Of a DNA stretch of 55,478 nucleotides, positions 10,347 to 20,315 are shown in pieces. The position numbers and the translations under genes are program-made. The notes below the pieces were generated by a model. The model was given only the letters and a program-made list of their open reading frames with translations, had not been told where the DNA came from and did no database searches. Positions within the stretch are counted from its first letter, which is position 1. Every line of letters begins with the position of its first letter. Source of the stretch: Prochlorococcus sp. AG-347-L19 (GTDB lineage Bacteria; Cyanobacteriota; Cyanobacteriia; PCC-6307; Cyanobiaceae); assembly GCA_003278895.1 (NCBI GenBank), contig QCCO01000005.1:1-55478 (forward strand). Reading direction: 5' to 3'.

Positions 10347-11966
10347 TTATTTAGAATGAGCTAACTTTCTTTCTGATAAAGGACGGACTTTTAGGGATTC
10401 TTTCAAGGAGGACTTTCCATATTCTCTCTCAAGAATGTCGATAACTGTTTTCCCAAATTCGTCTTCTGTATTATCAAAAGCTTCTAAGCAAACCTGACCA
10501 AGTTTTTTCCCTAATGAGCCTGGATTCCAAAGAAGTTTTCTCGCAGTCCAAGGCATCATGCTCATTGGATTATAATTTGGCTTTAAAATTTTTTGTTCCA
10601 AGGCGTATTTCTCAAGAAGAGTGTGAGGTTGCAAACCAATAAAGAATATAGCTGGATCAACTAAGCCTTTACCAAAAATATTTTCTAATTCTCTATGATA
10701 AGCAATTGTTTGTCTTATGGTGCTGGGCGTTTCATCAAAAACATTAAATGAATAATTGACTGAAACATGATTCTTGAAACCTGAATTAACTAGCATTCTG
10801 CAATTATTTAAAACAGTTTCAAGGTCATACGCTAATCTCATTTTTCTAACAAGTTCTTGAGATCCTGATGTGATACCTATTTCAAAATAGCTCATACCTG
10901 TATCAACCATAAGTTGAGCTAGCTCAGCATCAATATTATCTGCTCTGATGTATGCAGCCCAATTGATATCGTCCCAGCCTTGATCTTTAATTGCTTGCAA
11001 AAGTGTTTTTGCATCTTCAATATGTTTTTTGGCTGGAATAAACTGTGCATCGGTGAACCAAAATCCCCTTACTCCAAGATCATATAATTGCTTCATTTCG
11101 TTGATCACTTCCTTAACAGGATTAACGCGAACCTGCTTCCCCTCCACAACTGTATAAACACAGAAACAACAATTATGGGGACAACCTCTTTTTGTTTGTA
11201 CGCCTACGTAATAGTCTCCACTGTCTATATACCAATTGAATTCAGGCCATATTGATTTAATATATTTATAGTCGCAGGCAGTTTTAACAGTTCCTGAAGG
11301 TTGTTCATGAATTAATCTGTTCCGAGGTTTTTGTCCGGCAAAATAACATCTTTCTTCTTCTACAGAATCTCCCTTAATTATTTTTTCTATAAGATTTTCT
11401 CCCTCTCCAACAGAAATTACAGTTCCTTTTGGAAGTAGATTTCCTAATTGTTCATAGAAGACGCTAACAGCTCCACCTCCTAAAATTACTTTTACATTTT
11501 TGTTATATTTTTGTGCTCTTTTTAGTCCCATTTTGACTAAAGAAGTATTTCTATATATTTCTCCATAATGAGATGCAATTAATTTTAATCCTCCCCAAGA
11601 ACCTCTAATTTTTTTAAGGATATTTTTTGAGTAGAAAACTTCAAAAGAGTTTTGTAGAGGATTTCCACTTCTACCATCAACAGGTGCATAAATTTGTATA
11701 TCTCTCCATGAAAAAATGATTAAATGTGGTCTAAATTGATCAATTTTTCTAGCTAAATATTGGGATACTTTATTAGATGGAATTATTGCTAGATCAATGA
11801 ACTGCTGCTCTATACTTGGAAAACATTTATGAATATGATCTGCTAAATAAATAGGTCCGATTGGAAATATTGGATTACAGGGCAGTCTTACAGTTAGTAT
11901 TTTTCCATAATGCTTTCTGTCGTAATTTTTTTTATTTAGTTTTTTGAACTTCAAATTAAAATTCAT
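10347..11966 (-). CDS. B12-binding-domain radical SAM protein
   Basis: This 539-residue protein has an N-terminal cobalamin-binding-like domain (about 22-210; LPCNPIFPIGPIYLADHI, later VILGGGAVSVF and SVGEGE) and a radical SAM core from about residue 265. The [4Fe-4S]/SAM cysteines are in GCPHNCCFC, a CX3CX2C motif. The architecture is that of BchE-like and other B12 radical SAM enzymes. I recall related cyanobacterial proteins being labelled as photosystem II high-light acclimation proteins, but I cannot confirm the substrate. It is convergent with clpS, and 106 A+T-rich bases separate its start from the end of the glycosyltransferase upstream on the same strand. Confidence 0.8.
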   Translation of the reverse strand: MNFNLKFKKLNKKNYDRKHYGKILTVRLPCNPIFPIGPIYLADHIHKCFPSIEQQFIDLAIIPSNKVSQYLARKIDQFRPHLIIFSWRDIQIYAPVDGRSGNPLQNSFEVFYSKNILKKIRGSWGGLKLIASHYGEIYRNTSLVKMGLKRAQKYNKNVKVILGGGAVSVFYEQLGNLLPKGTVISVGEGENLIEKIIKGDSVEEERCYFAGQKPRNRLIHEQPSGTVKTACDYKYIKSIWPEFNWYIDSGDYYVGVQTKRGCPHNCCFCVYTVVEGKQVRVNPVKEVINEMKQLYDLGVRGFWFTDAQFIPAKKHIEDAKTLLQAIKDQGWDDINWAAYIRADNIDAELAQLMVDTGMSYFEIGITSGSQELVRKMRLAYDLETVLNNCRMLVNSGFKNHVSVNYSFNVFDETPSTIRQTIAYHRELENIFGKGLVDPAIFFIGLQPHTLLEKYALEQKILKPNYNPMSMMPWTARKLLWNPGSLGKKLGQVCLEAFDNTEDEFGKTVIDILEREYGKSSLKESLKVRPLSERKLAHSK

Positions 11967-12072
11967 GCCATGAAATTTAATTAATTTATTTTCTTTAAGA
12001 ATCTAACTACTTTATTACTAATTTGGAGAAATTAGAAATTCTAAGAAAATACTTACGAAAATTTTATTTGAT

Positions 12073-13164
12073 TTATATATCAGAAATCATATAAATCCAG
12101 CATACTTTGAGAAGTTTTAATCCATCTATCCATCTAGATATATTTGGTGCTCCAGATTTTCTAGCATAATACCTAACAGGATAATTTAGTATTTTAATGT
12201 TATTGTTTGCAGCTTCAAATATTATTGTAAAATCTCCAAACGGGTCAGCCTCGGAATCCCAACTTCCATTTTGTTTCATAAGTTTAAAGAATTTTCTTGA
12301 AAAAACTTTTGTTCCACAGAGTGTATCTGATATGGGCTTATTTATGAGAATTGATAGAAAAATTGCAAAAAGTCTATTTCCTATATAATTTGCCCATCTC
12401 ATAGCATCTTTTTCCATTGGAAAAGTTGTTCGGGCGCAATTAATTAGGATATTTTTATTTTTGGTTGATTCCAAAATTGCTGCAATACTGTCATCAATAT
12501 CTACAGTAAAGTCACTATCAATTATGGCAAGTGTCTCACCCGTAGAAATATTAAATCCATCTACGACTGCATTTTTCTTCCCTTTAGAAGTTTGTCTTAA
12601 AAGAGATATCTTGAAGAAATTTGAGAAATTTTCTTTTAACTCTTTCAAAATTTCATATGTATTATCTTTACTATTACCTTCAACAAATATAATTTCTAAT
12701 TTATTGGGTATATCTTTGAATTTATTTAAAGCATTAATTAAAAGTTCTTTATTACCAGCTTCATTTCTTGCAGGTATTACTATTGATATTAAATTTTCAG
12801 AACTATTTTCACTATATTTATAAAAAACTATTTCAAGTTCGTAAGCAAGTTGTTTTATGATTGGTATCTTTCGAAAAATATTTTTTAGAGATTGTGGAAT
12901 TACATTGGTGGGCAGAGGAGTTAGTTTTTTTGCTTTCCATCTAATTGATCTGTAGTTATAAATTTCTGCTAGAGATTCAATATCGCATAAAGTTATTCTT
13001 GCTTTGCTGGTAGTTTCTCTAAAAATTCTTGAATCTAATTTTAGCCATCTTGTAATTGGCTCCCAAGTATTGCCACGGACTTTAATGGAAATAAATTCGT
13101 TATTATCTTTAAATATTTTATGAAGTTCATTATTATTTAAATTCCAACTATTAAAATATTTCAT
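12073..13164 (-). CDS. GT2 glycosyltransferase with a methyltransferase-like N-terminal remnant
   Basis: Residues 125-330 form a family 2 glycosyltransferase domain: the nucleotide-sugar-binding opening ISIVIPARNEAGN at 126-138 and a DSD metal-binding motif at 216-218. It probably transfers a sugar to a lipid or polysaccharide intermediate. Residues 1-120 are unusual. NTWEPITRWLKL, LCDIESLAEIYNY and LTPLPTNVIPQSLKNIFRKI resemble the end of the SAM methyltransferase half in bifunctional methyltransferase/GT2 proteins, but the SAM-binding half is missing. Upstream lies only 41 bp before the next gene. The DNA is notably A+T-rich. Exact substrate unknown. Confidence 0.75.
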   Translation of the reverse strand: MKYFNSWNLNNNELHKIFKDNNEFISIKVRGNTWEPITRWLKLDSRIFRETTSKARITLCDIESLAEIYNYRSIRWKAKKLTPLPTNVIPQSLKNIFRKIPIIKQLAYELEIVFYKYSENSSENLISIVIPARNEAGNKELLINALNKFKDIPNKLEIIFVEGNSKDNTYEILKELKENFSNFFKISLLRQTSKGKKNAVVDGFNISTGETLAIIDSDFTVDIDDSIAAILESTKNKNILINCARTTFPMEKDAMRWANYIGNRLFAIFLSILINKPISDTLCGTKVFSRKFFKLMKQNGSWDSEADPFGDFTIIFEAANNNIKILNYPVRYYARKSGAPNISRWIDGLKLLKVCWIYMISDI

Positions 13165-13205
13165 TATTAAAGACTAAAAGCGACAACTTATTATAGATTG
13201 ATTAT

Positions 13206-14759
13206 TTAATTTTTTAAAATTAATTTCCAAGGCTTTAAAGTATCATTTTCATATATCACTTCAAAAGTAAAATCAGATTTTTTTATCTTTTCAAAGTCAG
13301 TTGTCCATGCTAATTCTGATTTTTTTAACTGATCAATACTTTCTAATCCTTCACCAAGTTTAGGAGTTAATAAAGCAATTCTTATTATTTTTGATTGGGA
13401 TCGAGTATTTTTTATTCCTGATTTATCAACTTTTATCGTTTGATTTTTTACTATATCTAGTGATGATACGTACTCCATTTTTTCTCTTAGTTCTCTAGAT
13501 CTGTCAGTGAATAATCCTGATTGCAAAAGAAATGATGTTAATAAGTAAGGTCCAATTATTAGAGTTATTAACATTTCTTTGAATGAGTTTTTATGTGTTA
13601 AAAAAGACCAAGATAGTCCGAAAAATAGTAATCCTAGGATTAGAAATGTATTTTCTCTAGAGTTAAGGTAAATAGTATTTTTGATGAAAAAATAATATGT
13701 GAAAGTTAGAGCAAATATAAATAATGGAATTATTTTTGAAGTTATAAATAAAAAAATTTGGCTATATCTTTTAGAATTGAAAAAATATTTTATTCCTACA
13801 TAAGCATTTAATGAAAAAATAGATGAGATTTGTAGAGTATAGTAGGGCGTTTTAGTTGAGAAAATACTCAGAGTTATTATCAATATTAAGGGAAAAAAAG
13901 TGAGTATATATTTATTCTCTCTACTTTGAGATATATTATGTATTGTGCCAATAATTGCGAAAAAACTCCATGGCAGAAATGTTGTGGGTATGTTCCAAAA
14001 ATAATAATAAAAAGGATTTGTAAAAGTATTTTTATTAGATAGAAAGTTAAATTTTTCGACTAAGTGAAAAATAATATTTTTTTCTAAATAAGGGTTTATA
14101 GAAAACGTCCAAAACAAAAAAGGAATAAATCCAATTATAAGTCCAACCCAAAAAAAATTACTGAATAAATAATTCTTTTTTATTAAAAAATAAGGTATGA
14201 GTGATATTAATGGTACAAAAACTAAAAAAGTTTTCATCATGAAAGCCAAACCAATCCAAATTCCAAAAAGCAGAATATAGAATTTGTTATCTTTACTTTT
14301 TATTTTGACTAAGGAAAATAGTCCTGTAGTTACTAAACATGAATAAATAATATCTTGAGTAGCTAAGTGTGAGTAGTCAAACCATAGATATGTAGTAGAA
14401 AGTATTAGAGGAGATATAATTGCATATTTTTTATTAAATAATTCTTCATGTAATTTATAAGTTATAAATAACATCAATATTGAAGCGACTGTTGTAGGTA
14501 AATATGCAGAAAAAATATTTCTTCCAAAGAAGTCTTGTGACTTTGCTATCAAAAACTGTAATCCTATTGTTCTATCTAATATGTACTCATCCCACCAAAG
14601 GGGAATTGTCCAATTGCCTTTGTCCAGTATCCATCTAGCTTGTAGGGCATAAAATCCTTCATCAAAAGCAATATAACTTCTTTTGCCAAAATAAAATATG
14701 AGAGGAATAAAAATAATTAGTTTAAATAGATATTTAAATTTTGAGATTCTATTAAACAT
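13206..14759 (-). CDS. ArnT/PMT-like membrane glycosyltransferase
   Basis: This 517-residue integral membrane protein has about ten or more hydrophobic segments. The first periplasmic loop carries FDEGFYALQARWI, with an Asp-Glu pair at residues 33-34, the signature of polyprenyl-phosphate-dependent sugar or mannosyl transferases (GT39/GT83). Such enzymes move a sugar from an undecaprenyl-phosphate carrier to lipid A, protein or polysaccharide. The C-terminal 90 residues are soluble and basic. The GT2 gene downstream on the same strand could supply the lipid-linked sugar, a common pairing; this is inference. The gene is very A+T-rich and lies next to tRNA-Thr, suggesting an accessory origin. 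Confidence 0.75.
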   Translation of the reverse strand: MFNRISKFKYLFKLIIFIPLIFYFGKRSYIAFDEGFYALQARWILDKGNWTIPLWWDEYILDRTIGLQFLIAKSQDFFGRNIFSAYLPTTVASILMLFITYKLHEELFNKKYAIISPLILSTTYLWFDYSHLATQDIIYSCLVTTGLFSLVKIKSKDNKFYILLFGIWIGLAFMMKTFLVFVPLISLIPYFLIKKNYLFSNFFWVGLIIGFIPFLFWTFSINPYLEKNIIFHLVEKFNFLSNKNTFTNPFYYYFWNIPTTFLPWSFFAIIGTIHNISQSRENKYILTFFPLILIITLSIFSTKTPYYTLQISSIFSLNAYVGIKYFFNSKRYSQIFLFITSKIIPLFIFALTFTYYFFIKNTIYLNSRENTFLILGLLFFGLSWSFLTHKNSFKEMLITLIIGPYLLTSFLLQSGLFTDRSRELREKMEYVSSLDIVKNQTIKVDKSGIKNTRSQSKIIRIALLTPKLGEGLESIDQLKKSELAWTTDFEKIKKSDFTFEVIYENDTLKPWKLILKN

Positions 14760-14784
14760 TTTTAAATTTAATTTGCTTTTGAAA

Positions 14785-14856
14785 TGCCGATAATTGGAAT
14801 TGAACCAATGACCTACTGTTTACGAGACAGTTGCTCTTCCGCTGAGCTATATCGGC
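14785..14856 (-). tRNA. tRNA-Thr (anticodon CGU)
   Basis: On the minus strand 72 bases fold as a complete cloverleaf: acceptor stem GCCGATA/TATCGGC, D-stem GCTC/GAGC, anticodon stem ACTGT/ACAGT with loop CTCGTAA, and T-arm ATTGG/CCAAT with loop TTCAATT. The anticodon is at 14822-14824 on the plus strand (ACG read as CGU), which decodes ACG threonine codons. The discriminator base is A. CCA is not encoded. It stands alone, 25 bp upstream of the membrane glycosyltransferase. Confidence 0.96.
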
Positions 14857-14911
14857 AATACTAAAATATTGATTTTTTCATATAAAATTGATTTTATAAT
14901 TTAATTTATTA

Positions 14912-15148
14912 ATGTCAAAAATAGATCCTGAATTAAAAAAGAAATTATTGAAAGAGTCACAGACTCCCTTCAAAGGTTTAAGGAGAATATTGTGGATAGC
15001 TTTTAGCGGTTCAGCATTTTTAGGTCTTCTAATAATGCTCTCCAAAATTGCAAGTGGTGGTGAATTACAGCAAAATAATCTTTTTATACAATTTGGTGCT
15101 TGTATATTATTCCCAGCTTTATTGTTCATTGATAGGAATAAGGATTGA
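14912..15148 (+). CDS. DUF3493-like small membrane protein
   Basis: This 78-residue protein opens with MSKIDPELKKKLLKES, then a basic patch (GLRRILW) and two hydrophobic segments, about 27-44 and 56-72. I take it for the cyanobacterial/plastid DUF3493 family, whose function is not established. The family label is from memory. It is transcribed toward infB and ends 12 bp from the infB stop. The ATG at 14912 is the only good start. The 55-bp gap to tRNA-Thr is almost pure A+T and must hold both promoters. Confidence 0.65.
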   Translation: MSKIDPELKKKLLKESQTPFKGLRRILWIAFSGSAFLGLLIMLSKIASGGELQQNNLFIQFGACILFPALLFIDRNKD

Positions 15149-15160
15149 TAAAATATTTAA

Positions 15161-18100
15161 TTATTGAGTTAATTTCCTTTTTTTGGTTACAAATTTAAAT
15201 GCTTCGATTATGTCTCCCTCATTCCAAGAAGAGAATTTATCGCACCCAACTCCACATTCAAAACCTGTATTGACTTCTTTAACATCATCTTTAGACCTTT
15301 TCAGTGAGTCTAAGTTGCCTTCAAAAATTACTTTATCTGATCGAATAACTCTAAGCGAACAATTCCGTTGTAATTTACCGGTTTGTATATAACAGCCTGC
15401 TATAGCTCCTTTGCCAACTGAGAAAGTTGCTCGAACTTCGGCTTTTCCTAAAGATTCTTCAACAAGATCAGGTTCAAGTAGTCCTTCCATTGCTAACTGA
15501 ATATCTTCTAAAAGTTTATAAATTACTTCATATTCTCTTATATCAACATCATTAGCATCAGCTGCTCTCTTTGCTCCAGACGCCAATGAAGTGTTAAACC
15601 CAATGATTACAGACCCAGATGCAGCAGCGAGATCTATATCTGTCTCAGTTATTTCTCCAGGAGCAGAAAGAAGGACTCTGATTTGAACTTCATTTTTTGG
15701 TAATTGCTCTAGTGATCCTAATATAGCTTCAACACTACCTTGAACATCAGCTTTGAGAATTAAGTTTAGTTCCTTTAGCTCTCCATCATTTGCTTGAGTT
15801 GATAAGGACGATAAGCTAACTCTTCTGGAGGCCATTTGCTGAGCTAATTTTGTGGCTCTAGCATCTGTTGCCCTTTCTCCTACGATTGCTCGAGCAGTTT
15901 TTTCATCAGGGTAGACTTCGAATTCATCACCTGCTGTTGGGACTTCACTGAATCCTAGTGCTTCCACTGGGTATGATGGACCTGCTTCTTTGATTCTAGT
16001 ACCATGTTCATCAACCATTGCTCTAATTTTTCCGAGGACTGAACCCGCAGCTAAAACATCTCCAGATTTTAAGGTTCCATTTTGCACTAACAAAGTTGCC
16101 ACAGGTCCTTTGGCTTTGTCTAGGTGAGCTTCAATAACAGTTCCTTTTGCAAATCTATCAGGGTTAGCTTGTAGATCTTCTACTTCTGAAACTAATAAAA
16201 TCATTTCGAGCAATTTATCAATGTTTTGTTTTTTGATAGCACTCACTGGAACCATCACTATATCTCCTCCCCAATCTTCAGCAATTAAATCTTTTTCAGA
16301 TAGTTCCTGCTTTACTCTGTCTGGAGAAGCTCCTTCTTTGTCGATTTTATTTATTGCAACGACAATTGGTACTTTTGCAGCTCTTGCATGACTGATAGCC
16401 TCAATTGTTTGAGGTCTGCAACCATCATCTGCAGCAACGACGAGAACTGCTACATCTGTAACCTTTGTACCCCTCGCTCTCATTGCAGTAAAGGCTTCAT
16501 GACCAGGGGTATCAAGAAAAGTTAATTTTTTCTTTTGAGATTCATGTTCAAATTCAACTTGATAAGCTCCTATGTGTTGAGTGATTCCCCCTGCTTCCCC
16601 CGAAGCCACTCTTGATTCTCTGATGGAATCTAAAAGACTTGTTTTGCCATGATCTACATGCCCCATCACTGTAATAACAGGTGGTCTTCTTATTAGATTA
16701 TCAATATCTGCAGATTCAATCATATCTACTGTTTTCTTAGCAGCTTCTTGTATATCATCTTGTAAAACAGGTACCCCAAATTCTTCTGCTACTGTTTCAA
16801 TAGTTGCTAAGTCGAGTGATTGAGTAACAGTTGCCGTTATTCCTTTAAAAAAAAGAGATTTGATTATTTCAGAACTTTCAAGACTTAATTTATCAGCTAA
16901 TTCTTGAACTGTTAAATTATCTTCAGGGACTATGATCATTTCAGGCCGAATTTGTTTGGCTTCTTTGGCGGCTTTTAACTCCATAGCTCTTCTTTTCTGC
17001 CTTTGCCTAGTAGACTCTTTTTTCTTCTTTTTAAATTGTTTTATAGTTTTTTGAGATTTGGATTCGTCAGACTTTTCTTTCTTTGGACGCGCCAAGCTAG
17101 CTGATAAGATTGAAATTTTTTCGCCTGAATATCCACTGGTTTCAGATGTTAATGAATCATCATTTTCGCCGATAATGTGAACTTTTTGTCTTTGTTTTTG
17201 CGGATTTCTGCTTCTTAAGGCCTCAAGTTTTGCGCTATCGTCCCAGTCTGCCTTACCAGGTTTTTTAGAATTATTTGAAAATGTTCTATGGGGTGGTTTT
17301 TTTGTATTAGGGGCACTATTAGGTCTAGTACTTGGAGCTTTCGCCTTGTGTTTGGTTACCTCAATATTTTGTTTTTCGTTATTCTTTATGACTCGTTTAT
17401 CATTCTCAGATTTATTGGTTTTTTGAAGTTGTAAGAGCTCATTAGGTGATACTGGCTTTCTAATTCCTGGTGACTTTTGACCATTGAACTTTGTTCCAGG
17501 TCTGTTGGGCATACCGGGTCTATTAGGAGCACCTGGCTTATTTGTATTTGATTGCCTATTAAAAGAACCAGGTCTACCTTGATCTGATGGTTTGTTTCTT
17601 AATCCAGGTCTGTTAGTCATACCAGGTCTATTAGGCATACCAGGTCTATTAGGCATACCAGGTCTATTAGGAGCACCAGGCTTATTTGTATTTGATTGCC
17701 TATTAAAAGAACCAGGTCTACCTTGATCTGATGGTTTGTTTCTTAATCCAGGTCTGTTGGCCGTAACAGGCCTATTTGGGAAAGTTTGTTTAAAAGAAAT
17801 GTTTTGTTTATTATTTTGCTGATTGGGTCCTTCTCTTCTTATTGGAGCTCCTACGAGCTCAGGAGGTGACATTTTGTTATTAATATTTTTTGTTTTAATA
17901 TTGTTCGTATTTTGGTCAGGTTTATTTGATATTTGTCTTTGCCCCCCTGAACTGGAGATATTCTGGGAAGATTTATTAGATTTAATATTATTATTAATAT
18001 TTTTAGGCTTAGCAATTAGTTGAATAGGGGGTTTTACAGGACTTTTTATAGGTGGAGTTGTGATATTTCGGAAAGCTTTCTTATCTTGGTTGAGATTTTG

Positions 18101-18547
18101 TGAAGTTTTACTCTTTACATTTCGATTTGTAAGATTTGCTTTAGATTGTGAACTGTTGGTATTTGTGGGTTTATTTAGATTTGTAGGCTTATTTGAAATT
18201 ATTTTTTGACTTGCAGTGTTATTAAACGGTTTTATCAACAATGGCTGTTTGTTGTGATTTTCTTTAAGAGGCTTCTCTTTCAAAGAAGAGACAACAGAAG
18301 ATTCATTTTTTTTATTTTGTTTGTAATTATCTTTTTTAATTGAAGGCTTATTAATAGAAAGTATTTTTTTATCTGAATTTTTTTTGTTAATAAGATTTTT
18401 TATTTTTTTTGCTTCTTCTGCACTAATTGAGCTGCTATGACTTTTTACTGAAATTGAGAGTTTTTGAGCGGCGTCCAATATATCTTTGTTGTCCAGATTT
18501 AAGTCTCTGGAAAGTTCGTAAATTCTGATTTTATCGCTGATAGTCAT
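15161..18547 (-). CDS. infB: Translation initiation factor IF-2
   Basis: IF-2 is the GTPase that places initiator tRNA on the ribosome. At 1128 residues it is long. An IF2 N-terminal helical domain starts the protein ([20 protein letters not shown]) and a second one lies near 540-590. Between them is a disordered Asn/Pro/Arg/Lys-rich region. The G domain shows GHVDHGKTS near residue 630, DTPGHEAF and NKID. The C-terminal domains follow ([16 protein letters not shown]). Residues about 263-346 contain an internal duplication of NRPG-type units (separate entry). It is the last gene of the rimP-nusA-ylxR-infB operon. Confidence 0.98.
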   Translation of the reverse strand: MTISDKIRIYELSRDLNLDNKDILDAAQKLSISVKSHSSSISAEEAKKIKNLINKKNSDKKILSINKPSIKKDNYKQNKKNESSVVSSLKEKPLKENHNKQPLLIKPFNNTASQKIISNKPTNLNKPTNTNSSQSKANLTNRNVKSKTSQNLNQDKKAFRNITTPPIKSPVKPPIQLIAKPKNINNNIKSNKSSQNISSSGGQRQISNKPDQNTNNIKTKNINNKMSPPELVGAPIRREGPNQQNNKQNISFKQTFPNRPVTANRPGLRNKPSDQGRPGSFNRQSNTNKPGAPNRPGMPNRPGMPNRPGMTNRPGLRNKPSDQGRPGSFNRQSNTNKPGAPNRPGMPNRPGTKFNGQKSPGIRKPVSPNELLQLQKTNKSENDKRVIKNNEKQNIEVTKHKAKAPSTRPNSAPNTKKPPHRTFSNNSKKPGKADWDDSAKLEALRSRNPQKQRQKVHIIGENDDSLTSETSGYSGEKISILSASLARPKKEKSDESKSQKTIKQFKKKKKESTRQRQKRRAMELKAAKEAKQIRPEMIIVPEDNLTVQELADKLSLESSEIIKSLFFKGITATVTQSLDLATIETVAEEFGVPVLQDDIQEAAKKTVDMIESADIDNLIRRPPVITVMGHVDHGKTSLLDSIRESRVASGEAGGITQHIGAYQVEFEHESQKKKLTFLDTPGHEAFTAMRARGTKVTDVAVLVVAADDGCRPQTIEAISHARAAKVPIVVAINKIDKEGASPDRVKQELSEKDLIAEDWGGDIVMVPVSAIKKQNIDKLLEMILLVSEVEDLQANPDRFAKGTVIEAHLDKAKGPVATLLVQNGTLKSGDVLAAGSVLGKIRAMVDEHGTRIKEAGPSYPVEALGFSEVPTAGDEFEVYPDEKTARAIVGERATDARATKLAQQMASRRVSLSSLSTQANDGELKELNLILKADVQGSVEAILGSLEQLPKNEVQIRVLLSAPGEITETDIDLAAASGSVIIGFNTSLASGAKRAADANDVDIREYEVIYKLLEDIQLAMEGLLEPDLVEESLGKAEVRATFSVGKGAIAGCYIQTGKLQRNCSLRVIRSDKVIFEGNLDSLKRSKDDVKEVNTGFECGVGCDKFSSWNEGDIIEAFKFVTKKRKLTQ
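17508..17758 (-). repeat. 144-bp-period in-frame duplication inside infB
   Basis: The 107-bp blocks 17508-17614 and 17652-17758 are nearly identical (I count two differences) and are offset by 144 bp, exactly 48 codons. They encode the same peptide, including [14 protein letters not shown], and are joined by extra NRPGM units coded by a shorter tandem repeat. The near-identity, including synonymous sites, points to a recent duplication within the disordered region of IF-2. Confidence 0.9.
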
Positions 18548-18597
18548 TTAATCTGATTGTACTCTTTTTTTGGGAAATTAAAGAGGATTTAAGTTAA

Positions 18598-18879
18598 TTA
18601 TATTCCCTTATTGGGATAGTCATCGTAGCTTGTAATTTCTTCTTCAAAGATATCAATAAATTCAGGTTCTAAAAATGTTTTTAAAGCTTTTTGAAGCTTT
18701 TTTTTGATCTTGGAATCAGAGTAACATTTTTTTGACTTGCAAATGTAAGCTGATCGACCCATTCCCTTTTGCAACATAATACCTTGCTTATGATCTTTAG
18801 TAATCTTTAAAAGATATTTCCTGTCAAATGTTTTTCTGCATGAAATGCATATTCGCATAACAGGGGTTTTTTGTATCAC
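18598..18879 (-). CDS. ylxR: YlxR-family RNA-binding protein (DUF448)
   Basis: This 93-residue basic protein matches the YlxR/DUF448 fold. RICISCRKTFDRKYLLKI at residues 9-26 and GRSAYICKSKKCY at about 41-53 are the family signatures, with cysteines that may be structural. YlxR proteins are predicted to bind nucleic acid and have been linked to RNase P and transcription in other bacteria; the role here is inferred from family and position. The start overlaps the nusA stop by 4 bp, so translational coupling is likely. infB begins 50 bp downstream. Confidence 0.9.
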   Translation of the reverse strand: MIQKTPVMRICISCRKTFDRKYLLKITKDHKQGIMLQKGMGRSAYICKSKKCYSDSKIKKKLQKALKTFLEPEFIDIFEEEITSYDDYPNKGI

Positions 18880-20279
18880 CGTTTCCTCTCCTCTTTGGGG
18901 GATATTTCACCATCTTGAGCAGCCTCTACTTGATCACTATCAGAGAAGCCTTCTTCTTCATATGTTTCTTGTTCATATTCTTCATCATCTTCAGGAAGAG
19001 GGTAAAGCTCTCTTAATCTTGCATCTTCCGCAGCACGCTCAGCTTGTTCTGCCTCTAATCTAAGCTCAGCTTCTCGCTGGAGATTCTCTTCATCTTCCCT
19101 TTGAACGATTAATTCAGAGACTGCAGCATCTTCTGCTTCTTGATCATATTCATGTGAGTTTTTAACATCAATCTTCCAACCAGTTAATCTTGCTGCAAGT
19201 CTTACATTTTGTCCTTCTCTACCAATTGCGAGACTTAATTGATCAGGAGGAACTAGTACATGCGCGTGTTGACCTGCTGGGTCAACAAGTCTCACAAGAT
19301 CGACTTTCGCAGGACTTAAAGAGTTTAAAATATACTGGATTGGGTCAGAAGACCATTTAATAACATCAATTTTCTCTCCTCGCAATTCATTTACTACTTG
19401 TTGGATTCTTGCTCCTCTCGCTCCGATGCAGGCACCTACAGGGTCAACTTCTTGTTCGACGCTATCTACAGCTACTTTTGTTCTTGGCCCAACAGCTCTT
19501 GAAGGAGGATTTGCTTCTCTTGAAACAGCAACAATTTTCACTGTGCCTTCTTGGATTTCCGGAACTTCATTTTCAAATAAATAAACGACCAATCCAGCAT
19601 TTGCTCTACTTACAAAAAGTTGTGGTCCTTTTCTGGCTATTTCGCTAACTTCTTTCAAGAAGACTTTGAAAGTTGCATTGGCTCTGTAATTATCATTTGG
19701 TAATTGATCTCTTTTTGGAAGTTCGGCCTCTACCTCAGGTCTTCCAATGCCCGAACTAACTCCCATAATTACTGATTGTCTTTCAAATCTTATAACTCTT
19801 GCAGTTAAAACAGGATCTTCCAAATCTGCAAATTCTTCTTGGATCATTTTTCTTTGTTGATCTCTTAATTTTTGGGCTAAAACTTGCTTTGTTGTTGAAG
19901 CAGCCATTCGTCCAAAATCCTCTTTTTCTGGAGTAACGTCTAAAACAACCGTGTCACCTATTTGAGCATCATCAGCTACTTGTTTAACTTCTAGTAAAGA
20001 TATTTGGTGATCTTCGCTTTCAACATCTTCTACAATTATTTTACTTGATAAAATCCTATAACCCTCTTCATCTAAATCTAGTCCTACATCAAAATTACTA
20101 AAGTATTCTTCATCAAATGGATCTTGGTTAGCTCCAATGTAAAAAGTTCTTCTATATTTTTCATATCCCTTTAACAGCGCTTCGCGCAAGGCTGCTTCAA
20201 CGATATTAGGAGGTAACTTTTTTTCCTCACTAATGTCTTCAATAAGATTGTTTAAACCTGGGAGAATAACTAATGCCAT
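18876..20279 (-). CDS. nusA: Transcription termination/antitermination factor NusA
   Basis: NusA binds RNA polymerase and nascent RNA and tunes pausing, termination and antitermination. Visible are the N-terminal polymerase-binding domain (1-125; [19 protein letters not shown]), an S1 domain around 130-200, and two KH domains with [16 protein letters not shown] and [14 protein letters not shown]. The last 75 residues are a Glu/Asp-rich tail that does not look like the E. coli C-terminal repeats. The length is 467. rimP is 36 bp upstream and ylxR overlaps the 3' end. Confidence 0.97.
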   Translation of the reverse strand: MALVILPGLNNLIEDISEEKKLPPNIVEAALREALLKGYEKYRRTFYIGANQDPFDEEYFSNFDVGLDLDEEGYRILSSKIIVEDVESEDHQISLLEVKQVADDAQIGDTVVLDVTPEKEDFGRMAASTTKQVLAQKLRDQQRKMIQEEFADLEDPVLTARVIRFERQSVIMGVSSGIGRPEVEAELPKRDQLPNDNYRANATFKVFLKEVSEIARKGPQLFVSRANAGLVVYLFENEVPEIQEGTVKIVAVSREANPPSRAVGPRTKVAVDSVEQEVDPVGACIGARGARIQQVVNELRGEKIDVIKWSSDPIQYILNSLSPAKVDLVRLVDPAGQHAHVLVPPDQLSLAIGREGQNVRLAARLTGWKIDVKNSHEYDQEAEDAAVSELIVQREDEENLQREAELRLEAEQAERAAEDARLRELYPLPEDDEEYEQETYEEEGFSDSDQVEAAQDGEISPKEERKR

Positions 20280-20315
20280 CTATGATGGGAAAATTGAATA
20301 ATGGTTGAAAAATAA

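Noticed and set aside
10347..11966. Anaerobic Mg-protoporphyrin cyclase BchE/ChlE
   Set aside because: The domain layout is shared by many B12 radical SAM enzymes, and nothing in the sequence singles out the cyclase.
17508..17758. CRISPR-like or mobile repeat
   Set aside because: The repeats are within the infB reading frame, keep codon phase and have no spacers; they are a coding duplication.
18845..19648. Plus-strand hydrophobic ORFs opposite nusA
   Set aside because: They are shadows of the nusA acidic and KH coding sequence, with Leu-rich composition caused by the complementary strand.
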